Below, piece after piece: positions 45,820-61,191 of a stretch of 64,000 nt of DNA (position 1 is its first letter; the number at the start of each line of letters is the position of its first letter). Position numbers and translations under genes: made by a program. The notes below the pieces were generated by a model that was not told where the DNA came from, searched no databases, and saw only the letters and a list, made by a program, of their open reading frames with translations. Origin of the DNA: Pacificimonas aurantium (GTDB lineage Bacteria; Pseudomonadota; Alphaproteobacteria; Sphingomonadales; Sphingomonadaceae); contig NZ_JAGSGB010000001.1 of the NCBI RefSeq assembly GCF_020092905.1, positions 806,001-870,000 on the forward strand, written 5' to 3'.

Positions 45820-47847
45820 TCAGGGCTGCGTAACGATTTCGGGTGCCGCCGCGAAGGGTTCGATGCCGAAGGCGGGATAAACCTCGGACGGGAAGTAGAC
45901 CGTGCCATCGGAAACGACCATCCGGATACGCTTGATCTCCTTCAGATCCTGAGTGGGATCGCCGGCGACAAGGAAGAAATCGGCATATTTGCCGTCTTCG
46001 ATCGAGCCCAGATCCTCCGCCTGACCGAGATATTCCGCCATTTCGAGCGTAGCGCGCGCCAGCACCTCCGCGGGCGTCATGCCGAGCCGCTCGAACAGCT
46101 CGAGCTCCCGGTGATAGGCGAAGGACCCGCCCATGTCGGTTCCCGGTACGAGAAAGATGCCGCGCTCGTGCATCATCCTTAGCGTGGAGATGATCTGGTC
46201 GAAGGCGCCGCGATAGGCCTCGTCCGTGCCTGGCTCGGACACGTCGGTCCAGCCTGTCCGCAGCTCGCGCTGCATGGACACGGGCAGATTGTCGACGATG
46301 TCGGCAAAACTGGGCGAGACGGTACCGTTACGACCGAGAAGCAGGTTCTCGTGAATCGTGATCGTCGGATCATGGGCGATGCCGCGTTCCGCCATCATCG
46401 CCAGCGTATGTTCGACCGGGGCGCTCGACAGGTCGAGGTCGGGCAGGCGGTCGAGCGCGGTCAGACGCAGCAGCGTGCGCGTATCCTCTCCCTCATCCAG
46501 CACCCAGCCGAGCATGATCTGGTTGATGTGGGTCATCTCGTCGAAGCCCGCCTCGATCATGTCGTCGGCGCGCGAGAACGCCGGAACATGACCGGCGACC
46601 TTCATGCCGAGTGCATGTGCCTCGTCCACCAGCGTCTCGGCCCATTCGCCGCGCATCGAGTTGTAGAGCTTCACCTGCTGGAAGTCGCGCGCGCCGCACC
46701 AGCGGACCATGTCGAGCGCTTCTTCAGGGGTGGAAACGGTTTCGCCGGTTCGCGAGGAAAACTCGCTCTCGCCCTCGATGAAGCAGGAGCGGGTGATGCG
46801 CGGCCCGGCAATCGTGCCCTCTGCGATACGGTCCATAAGGCCCTCGAGAATGTCATTCTCATTGCCCATGTCGCGGATCGAAGTGACGCCCGCGGCGATG
46901 TTGAGAAGAGCGCCCTCCTGCCCCGTATGGCCGTGCATTTCGTACATGCCGGGAACGAGCGTGCCGCCGGCCCCGTCGATCACGGTCTCGCCCTCAGTGA
47001 CGGGACTGTTCGCGGCCTGTACGCTGGAAATGCGCCCGCGGTACACCACAACGTCATGAGCGGCCGTCAGCGCCTTCGCCTTCGGATCGAACAGCCGCAC
47101 GTTGCGGATGCGAACCGGCCCCTCATAGTCGTGGGCGGTCTCGGCCTGGATTTCAACGAAGCGCTCGGTCGAGAGCTTCTCGACATAAGTCCGCAGAGCC
47201 TCGTCGGCGCTGTCCTCATAGCCTTCCCGGACAAGAATGCTGCGCGGGCTTGCGAAGGCGAACAGCTCGCCGTCGGCATCGAGCGTGACGTCGACCGGGT
47301 TCGTCGACAGGCCATTGATCTGGTAGGTCGTTGCGGTGACGGCTCCATTCGGCCCATCGAACGTCATCGTCTCGCGCTCCCGCAGAGTGGCGGTGCCGGA
47401 GGGATAGACGGCGATGCTGCGGTCCTCGTCGGCAAGCAGCGCACGCGCCAGCAAGGCGAGCGAATAGGGGCTGCCATTCTGGTCCACGTAGAAGCCGAGC
47501 GGGGCGGCTGGCGCCTGGCCCTCGCCGGTTGCATCCTGCCAGCGAGCGGTGCCCCCCTCGACGCGCAGCCACTCGTCCACTTGGTTGCCGAAGGTCGTGT
47601 TGCCCTCGATCTGCCAGCCAACCGGATAGCCCTCCGCATTGAGGTCGATGGTCTCGGCGATCGTGGGTCCGCGGCCGTTGTTCTTCACATCATAGTCGAT
47701 GACGAGGCGGTCGCCCTCCCGCTCGACGATGAGATCGCCGACGTCGTCGCCCGCGGACAGCATATTGTAGTGCAGCGTCTCGGCTGCGGCGGGCGGGGCC
47801 GCCGGCAGGCCGGCCAGAATGGCGGCAAGGATGGTGAACCGGGTCAC
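45820..47847 (-). CDS. large secreted amidohydrolase with N-terminal extension
   Basis: 675 aa. GTG start at 47847 after GAGGGGG. Signal peptide to about residue 22 (PPAAAE). A beta-rich domain of about 230 residues has no recognised name. It precedes the amidohydrolase barrel: LVPGMYEMHGHTGQEGA (first metal site, HGH), ITRSCFIEGES, KLYNSMRGEW, KVAGHVPAFSRAD, MTHINQIM and VPGTDMGGSF with Asp. Likely exported peptidase or amide hydrolase. Second such protein in the window, not closely alike to the one at 22447. Confidence 0.83.
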   Translation of the reverse strand: MTRFTILAAILAGLPAAPPAAAETLHYNMLSAGDDVGDLIVEREGDRLVIDYDVKNNGRGPTIAETIDLNAEGYPVGWQIEGNTTFGNQVDEWLRVEGGTARWQDATGEGQAPAAPLGFYVDQNGSPYSLALLARALLADEDRSIAVYPSGTATLRERETMTFDGPNGAVTATTYQINGLSTNPVDVTLDADGELFAFASPRSILVREGYEDSADEALRTYVEKLSTERFVEIQAETAHDYEGPVRIRNVRLFDPKAKALTAAHDVVVYRGRISSVQAANSPVTEGETVIDGAGGTLVPGMYEMHGHTGQEGALLNIAAGVTSIRDMGNENDILEGLMDRIAEGTIAGPRITRSCFIEGESEFSSRTGETVSTPEEALDMVRWCGARDFQQVKLYNSMRGEWAETLVDEAHALGMKVAGHVPAFSRADDMIEAGFDEMTHINQIMLGWVLDEGEDTRTLLRLTALDRLPDLDLSSAPVEHTLAMMAERGIAHDPTITIHENLLLGRNGTVSPSFADIVDNLPVSMQRELRTGWTDVSEPGTDEAYRGAFDQIISTLRMMHERGIFLVPGTDMGGSFAYHRELELFERLGMTPAEVLARATLEMAEYLGQAEDLGSIEDGKYADFFLVAGDPTQDLKEIKRIRMVVSDGTVYFPSEVYPAFGIEPFAAAPEIVTQP

Positions 47848-47884
47848 GGCGTATATTCCCCCTCTTGGACGATCCGTCGAAAGA

Positions 47885-48565
47885 TCAGCGAATGGACGCC
47901 GGCAGTTCCCCGCGCTCTCGCATTAGCGCCAACGTCCGTGAGGCGGTCTCTTCGCCTGCCGCGGCGGCCTTGGCAAGATAGCCGGCGGCGCGGGTCATAT
48001 CCTGCGCAAGGCCGAGATAGCAGAAGTAGGTCGCGGCCCCGAGTTCGCTCGCGGCAAGCGCACTCCCCTGCCGTTCCAGCTCGACAAGCAGTTGCAAAAG
48101 GAGCGCGTCCGCATCGTCTTGGTCGAGCTCGGCTGCGGCCTCGTCGTAAGCGGTCAGCATGGCCTCCCACCCGTCTTCAGGGTCGTCATAGGGCCAGGTG
48201 TCGGGAACAAAGGAGAGGGCAGCTACGCCCGGACGGCGGCGGTCCGTAAAGGGTCGCAGGTCGGGTTTCGCACAGTCGGCGAACAGGTCCGGATTGGCCT
48301 GTTCCTCGGCGAAGCCGCGCAGCGCGGCCTCGAGACCCTCCTGCAGAGAATTGGGCGCGCCGCTTCCAGCCAGGTCGCGGTTCATGTCGGCGATAGCGGC
48401 GCGCAGTTCCTCGGCTTCCGCACGCCTCTCGGCGATCATCTGTCGCTCGACCGGGCCCGGCCCGTCGTTCGCCACGCCCGCAGATGCAGGCATTTCCGCT
48501 CGTGGCTGCGCACAGGCGGCGAGAGACAGGCAAGCGACAAGGACCCCGATACGCACAGGCTTCAT
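47885..48565 (-). CDS. lipoprotein of unknown function
   Basis: 226 aa. Lipobox LSLAAC with Cys18 after a short hydrophobic signal. The mature part is helical and acidic with two Cys; the C-terminal half (SALAASELGAATYFCYLGLA, AAGYLAKAAAAGEE) looks like one or two degenerate Sel1/TPR helices. Attached to a membrane in the periplasm. It lies 37 bases upstream of the amidohydrolase gene in the same direction, so a shared transcript is likely. Confidence 0.7.
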   Translation of the reverse strand: MKPVRIGVLVACLSLAACAQPRAEMPASAGVANDGPGPVERQMIAERRAEAEELRAAIADMNRDLAGSGAPNSLQEGLEAALRGFAEEQANPDLFADCAKPDLRPFTDRRRPGVAALSFVPDTWPYDDPEDGWEAMLTAYDEAAAELDQDDADALLLQLLVELERQGSALAASELGAATYFCYLGLAQDMTRAAGYLAKAAAAGEETASRTLALMRERGELPASIR

Positions 48566-48659
48566 TGCGGCAGTGTATCAGGTGTGGGCGCCTCGACCAG
48601 CCACGCGGAAAATAGAGGTTTGCGCCGTCTCGGCCCAATTTCCTTCGGATGTGGCGTTG

Positions 48660-49565
48660 CTATCGCCGACGCAGGCGACCCATGGCGAGAAGGCCAACGC
48701 CAAGAAGCCCGAGCGCACCCGGCGCCGGGACATCGGTCGCGGTCGGCGGCGCATCGACACTGAACGTGCCGCCGCTGATGAAGACGGCGGAGTCGAGCTG
48801 TTCGTCGAAGACGTCGGCGACCACGAACTGGGCGGTGTGCGATGCGAACGGGTCGAGGCCGGAGATGAAGGCATTGATCTGCGCCGTACGGCCGTCAAAC
48901 CCGAATGCGAGGTTCGCATTCGGAATGCCGTTCGTATTCGCCACGTTGTTGACGTAGAGCGACGAGTTAACTTGGTCGTTCACATTGTTGATATTGACCG
49001 TATCTCCGCCAGCCTGACCGGTCGTAGTGCCCACGTTCGTGCCGTTGATCAGCAGCTGGAACTCGTCATTGAAGCCGGTCCCGATGAAGTCGATATATTC
49101 TTCCGACGCGAAGGCGAAGGCGAAGTTCACATTGCCTGCGCTGGGGTCTGTCGGATTGGTAAAGGTGAAGGTGAATTCGAGCGACGCATAGTCGGTCGAG
49201 TTCAGGATCGCGAGGGTTCCGCCCGAGCCGGTGACGGTGCTGATGTTATCATCGGGGCTGAAGCCGTCGCCGCGCGTTTCCGTGTAGTTTTGGCCGGCGG
49301 TATCGGTAACCTGCGCGACATTCCCGGTCGTCAGGACGATGCCGGTGTCGAAGGGCAGCGCGTCGGAGCCGCCCGTAAAGGTACCGGACTGGACCGTTGC
49401 GGATGCGCCCTTGTCATAGGTCGCGCCGGTAATGGTGATGCCCGACCCGGCGATCTGCGAGGCGAGGTCGAGGGCCGTTTCGTTTCCCGAGACGGAAATG
49501 GCAGAGGCCGGAGCTGCAAGCGCCGCTGCGACGGAAAGGGCAAGGAGAGAACCACGAACGTCCAT
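48660..49565 (-). CDS. choice-of-anchor L domain protein with PEP-CTERM-type sorting signal
   Basis: 301 aa from ATG 49565 (GGGGA 8 bases upstream). Signal peptide ends near APASA. The single beta-rich domain has FAFASEEYIDFIGTGFNDEF, the choice-of-anchor L hallmark, and many Asn/Thr/Gly. The C-terminus VPAPGALGLLGVGLLAMGRL plus Arg run is a PEP-CTERM-like tripartite signal (VPAP for VPEP, helix, basic end) recognised by exosortase, so the protein is sorted to the surface or matrix. No exosortase gene lies in the window. Confidence 0.85.
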   Translation of the reverse strand: MDVRGSLLALSVAAALAAPASAISVSGNETALDLASQIAGSGITITGATYDKGASATVQSGTFTGGSDALPFDTGIVLTTGNVAQVTDTAGQNYTETRGDGFSPDDNISTVTGSGGTLAILNSTDYASLEFTFTFTNPTDPSAGNVNFAFAFASEEYIDFIGTGFNDEFQLLINGTNVGTTTGQAGGDTVNINNVNDQVNSSLYVNNVANTNGIPNANLAFGFDGRTAQINAFISGLDPFASHTAQFVVADVFDEQLDSAVFISGGTFSVDAPPTATDVPAPGALGLLGVGLLAMGRLRRR

Positions 49566-49724
49566 GTCTAATCCCCGACAAGGGTGAAACCGGTACGCAA
49601 CGCCACTTGGGTGAAACTGTCTCTGGGCAGCTCCTAGCAAAAGTGATGCCAGAATCCGTCTTACGCGAAGAGTCAGTCACTTGGGGATGTACTAATGCAG
49701 GTTAGTATCGCGTGCTGTAAAATT

Positions 49725-49755
49725 GGCCGACACCTGGGAATGGTGGTGTCCGGCC
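49725..49755. other. hairpin upstream of the rpoB promoter
   Basis: GGCCG-ACACC (49725-49734) pairs with GGTGT-C-CGGCC (49745-49755) around a 10-base loop, with one bulged C. Only TTT follows on the plus strand; on the minus strand AATTTT follows. It directly abuts the rpoB -35 box and may insulate it. Confidence 0.4.
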
Positions 49756-49756
49756 T

Positions 49757-49784
49757 TTGACTCTCCCGGGCTCGTTCCTATATG
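49757..49784 (+). promoter_or_regulatory. rpoBC promoter
   Basis: TTGACT (49757-49762), 16 bases, TATATG (49779-49784). This is the best sigma-70 match in the 415-base gap 49566-49980. It would start the rpoBC RNA near 49791, with a leader of about 190 bases containing a 9-bp stem GGATTCCGG/CCGGAGTCC. No gene was seen in this gap. Confidence 0.65.
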
Positions 49785-49980
49785 CAGCGCCTACCCACCC
49801 GATCACGAGACAGGCCGGTCGTCGCGCAGCCAGCCTACGGAAGGTGACGGGATTGGGACCCACGCGACGTGCAAGAGATAGCGGATTCCGGTCCCGGTAC
49901 CGGAGTCCCTCCCGATGTGCGCCGCGTTTTTTCGTGCCCGAACCAGTTCGACCAGACACGCAAAGACCCAAAGGATCTCC

Positions 49981-54129
<4,149 letters not shown>

Positions 54130-54259
54130 GGACCGGGGTCCCGGCGAAGGCCGGGGCCGCCACCCGGCGGGCGCACGTCGGGACGAAGGTCAGGAATTGG
54201 AGCCCGGCTGATGGCCGGGACCAGGAACAAGGGTCCCGAAGGACCAGAAGGAAGATCGC

Positions 54260-58438
<4,179 letters not shown>

Positions 58439-58463
58439 CGTCGGCAGGTTTTGCGAGGCAGAG

Positions 58464-58496
58464 GGGCCGCGCCGGACATCCGGCGCGGCCCTTTTT
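58464..58496 (+). terminator. intrinsic terminator of rpoBC
   Basis: Perfect 12-bp stem GGGCCGCGCCGG (58464-58475) with CCGGCGCGGCCC (58480-58491), loop ACAT, then TTTTT. Confidence 0.92.
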
Positions 58497-58541
58497 CATT
58501 CCGGCATTGGAAGCTGCCGCGAGAGCCACTAGGCCGCAAAC

Positions 58542-59243
58542 ATGCTGCTCACCTTGGCTGTCGTTCTCGTCGTCTCCGGGGCCCTGATGGCCGGGGCGGC
58601 CTGGGGGCTTTACGGTCGTCTCCCGGAACGACTTGAAGGGTTTCTGGTGGCCATGGCGGGCGGCGCACTGATCGTCTCCGTCATGTCGGAACTGATCGAA
58701 CCGGCCACCGAGCACGCCCCCGTGTGGATGGTGATGAGCGCCGTATTCGTCGGTGCGCTGGCCTTCGTCGGACTCGATAAGCTGAACGACAAGTTGTTCG
58801 GCGAAAGTGGCGGCACGGGCCTATTGCTGGCGATCACGATCGACGGAATTCCGGAGAATTTGGCGCTTGGCGTTGCGCTGATCGGAGCCGGGCCAATGCA
58901 GGTGGCGGCGCTGGCAGGCTCAATCCTGCTATCGAACCTCCCCGAGGCGGCTGGCGGCGCGAAGGAAATGGCGGCGCAGGACCGATCGAAGGGCCGCGTC
59001 ATGCTGCTGTGGGCCGCGACCGCAGGTCTGCTGTCGCTGGCCGCAATCGCGGGCAACCTTCTTCTTGCCGGAACGGATCCGAAACTCCTTGGTCTGATTC
59101 GTGCCTTTGCCGCGGGCGCAGTGGTGTCCTCGCTCGCAACGGAAGTCTTTCCCCAAGCCTACAAGCAGGATCACAAGATGACCGGCGTCGCCGTGGCCCT
59201 AGGTCTCGTCCTTGCCTTCCTGCTCGGTCAGCTTGGCGGATAG
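58542..59243 (+). CDS. ZIP-family-like metal transporter
   Basis: 233 aa, seven to eight hydrophobic segments. TIDGIPENLALGVAL in helix IV and NLPEAAGGAKEM in helix V are ZIP metal-site motifs (HSxPEG-like and E..xG forms), with Asp/Asn replacing the usual His, so metal preference may differ. Inner membrane. It has no strong ribosome binding site and stands alone after rpoC. A non-transport homologue is possible. Confidence 0.75.
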   Translation: MLLTLAVVLVVSGALMAGAAWGLYGRLPERLEGFLVAMAGGALIVSVMSELIEPATEHAPVWMVMSAVFVGALAFVGLDKLNDKLFGESGGTGLLLAITIDGIPENLALGVALIGAGPMQVAALAGSILLSNLPEAAGGAKEMAAQDRSKGRVMLLWAATAGLLSLAAIAGNLLLAGTDPKLLGLIRAFAAGAVVSSLATEVFPQAYKQDHKMTGVAVALGLVLAFLLGQLGG

Positions 59244-59249
59244 CGAGAC

Positions 59250-59483
59250 CTAGTTCTGCGGGTCAGCTTCGAGCTCGGAGCCTTTCTTGAGGACACTCTG
59301 CCCGTCTTCCTGCTTGATCAGGTAGGCGGGATTGTCCTCGCTGCCGTTGCGGGACACCTCATTGCCGTCGATCGTCCGTTTGACATCCCGTTCGAATCGC
59401 TCGTCGATCTGCCCGCGGGCATAGTCCTCGCCCCATTTCCATTTCACATACTGGCCGGTCTGGAAGCTGTTCGAATTGGACAT
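59250..59483 (-). CDS. DUF2945 / HVA1 TUDOR-like small protein
   Basis: 77 aa from ATG 59483. AAGGAG lies 6 bases upstream of it and directly abuts the alternative ATG at 59489. TGQYVKWKWGEDYARGQIDE, VKRTIDGNEVSRNGSEDNPA and YLIKQEDGQSVLKKGSELE match the hypervirulence-associated TUDOR family seen in bacteria and fungi. Role unknown. It starts close to, and divergent from, the glycosyltransferase. Confidence 0.8.
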   Translation of the reverse strand: MSNSNSFQTGQYVKWKWGEDYARGQIDERFERDVKRTIDGNEVSRNGSEDNPAYLIKQEDGQSVLKKGSELEADPQN

Positions 59484-59568
59484 GGGCATCTCCTTTTCCG
59501 CTCGAACGGCGGGGCGGCGATCACCGTTCCTGTGGCATTCCGCCCCGGCGCCCGCTATGCGCCCGCGC

Positions 59569-60714
59569 ATGCAGCCAAAAGACCTTCGGGTCGCCCTGTT
59601 CTCGGGCAACTATAATTATGTGAAGGACGGCGCCAACCAGGCGCTAAACCGCCTGACGGGCTATATGCTGTCGCGCGGCGTCACCATGCGCATCTATTCG
59701 CCGACAATCGACAATCCACCGTTCGAGCCGACAGGCGATCTGGTGTCGATCAAAAGTGTGCCCGTGCCCGGGCGCGACGAGTATCGGTTCGGCTTTGGCC
59801 TGATTGGCGCTCACGACGATCTGGCCGCTTTCAAGCCAAATCTAGTGCACATTTCCTCACCCGATGTCATCGGCCACCGCGCCGCGGTCTGGGCCGAACG
59901 GCACGGCGTTCCACTGGTCGCCTCCGTCCACACCAGATTCGAGACCTATTTCCGCTACTACAAGCTGGGCTGGCTGCAGTCGGCGGGCGAGGCGATCCTG
60001 CGCCGACTCTACAACAAGTGCGAAGAAATTTACGCCCCGTCCGAAAGTATGGCCGATGTCCTGCGCGAGCAGGGGATGAACCGGGAGGTTCTGATCTGGA
60101 GCCGCGGTATCGACCAGCAGCTCTACGATCCTGCACGGCGTGATATGGCCTGGCGCCGAAGTCTCGGCCTCGCCGACGACGACGTAGTTATCCTGTTCGT
60201 GGGGCGGCTGGTGCTGGAAAAAGGCCTCGACGTGTTCGCGGCGACGCTGAAGGAACTCGACCGGCGCGGTCAAAGCTACAAAGCTTTGTTCGTCGGTGAC
60301 GGGCCTGCCCGCGAGTGGATCGAAGAGCGCGCACCTCAGGGCATCTTTACCGGCTTCCTGGGCGGCGAGAAGCTGGCGCGGGCCTATGCGTCCGCCGATG
60401 TCATGTTCAACCCCTCCTCCACCGAGACGTTCGGCAATGTGACGCTGGAGGCGATGGCGAGCGGTCTGCCCGTCGTCGCCGCGCGGGCCACGGGTTCGAC
60501 GAGCCTTGTGGAGGAAGGTCTGAACGGCATGCTGACGGCTCCCGACGATGTCCAGCAGTCGGCCGATGCGCTGCAGCATTATCTCAACGATGCCGAGGCC
60601 CGGCGCCGCGCGGGGGCGGCGGGGGCGGAGCGTGCCGAGGCTTATGACTGGGATGCGATCAATGAGGGATTGCTGCAGCGCTATCTCGCCGTCGCGGGCG
60701 GCCACGGCAGCTAG
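59569..60714 (+). CDS. GT4-type glycosyltransferase
   Basis: 381 aa from ATG 59569; ATG 59557 is possible and neither has a ribosome binding site. GT-B fold: FSGNYNYVKDGANQALNRL at the acceptor side, HISSPDVIGHRAA, VHTRFETYFRYYK, FVGRLVLEKGLDVFA and the nucleotide-sugar EX7E region FNPSSTETFGNVTLEAMASG. It resembles mannosyl- or sulfoquinovosyl-type transferases acting on membrane lipids. Cytoplasmic or membrane-associated; sugar and acceptor not predictable. Confidence 0.85.
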   Translation: MQPKDLRVALFSGNYNYVKDGANQALNRLTGYMLSRGVTMRIYSPTIDNPPFEPTGDLVSIKSVPVPGRDEYRFGFGLIGAHDDLAAFKPNLVHISSPDVIGHRAAVWAERHGVPLVASVHTRFETYFRYYKLGWLQSAGEAILRRLYNKCEEIYAPSESMADVLREQGMNREVLIWSRGIDQQLYDPARRDMAWRRSLGLADDDVVILFVGRLVLEKGLDVFAATLKELDRRGQSYKALFVGDGPAREWIEERAPQGIFTGFLGGEKLARAYASADVMFNPSSTETFGNVTLEAMASGLPVVAARATGSTSLVEEGLNGMLTAPDDVQQSADALQHYLNDAEARRRAGAAGAERAEAYDWDAINEGLLQRYLAVAGGHGS

Positions 60715-60780
60715 CGGCATCCGCGAGACTACAGCGCGCCGAACTTGAAGCGTCGGATCATCGCGCCTATCTTCTCAAGT

Positions 60781-61140
60781 GCCGGCTTAGCGGCCGGCTA
60801 TGGCGATAAACTTTGCCGTGAAATAGGTTGCATGGACCCGGGGGCGGTACCCGGCGGCTCCACCACGAGGCGTTCAGCATCTCCAATGGACGCTTCCTGA
60901 TGGGGCCGAAACAGCTTCGACATGTGCTGAAAGACGGTGACTTCGCCCGGCCTGACATAAGCCGTAAAACTGGGTCAAAACCGATAAATGCCAACGACAA
61001 CGAGGCATTTGCTCTTGCTGCGTAACCAGTAGCCTAACGGCGAACGTTACACAGGCCAAAAGCGGGGTTCGGGGCGCACCTGTCAACAGAAGCGCCAGTC
61101 CAGCGGTTCGGAGGGCACCGGGCAACAGAAGCCCCTCCAC
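60781..61140 (+). ncRNA. ssrA: permuted two-piece tmRNA (ssrA)
   Basis: Acceptor piece first: the T-stem CCGGG (60838-60842)/CCCGG (60850-60854), acceptor strand CGGCTCC, then ACCA ending at 60865. A 36-base intervening segment (60866-60901) is followed by the coding piece, which starts with GGGGCCG at 60902 (pairs with CGGCTCC) and GGGGCCGAAACAGCTTCGAC. The tag frame GCC at 60990 to TAA at 61023-61025 encodes ANDNEAFALAA. This order is that of alphaproteobacterial split tmRNA. The T-loop GGCGGTA lacks TTC. Two hairpins sharing CAACAGAAGC follow. Outer ends are approximate. It rescues stalled ribosomes. Confidence 0.88.
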
Positions 61141-61191
61141 GATTCCCGACATGCGAGTTGCGGGGCCGCAGTGCCTTTGTTCTGCCGCGGC

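Noticed and set aside
49855-49935. Possible attenuator before rpoB (GGATTCCGG stem and a T6 run)
   Set aside because: The T-run at 49928 is not adjacent to the stem, so it does not make a terminator.
60828-61025. 65-codon open frame ending in ANDNEAFALAA
   Set aside because: It is the tag-coding part of the tmRNA read back through the structural RNA, not a protein gene.
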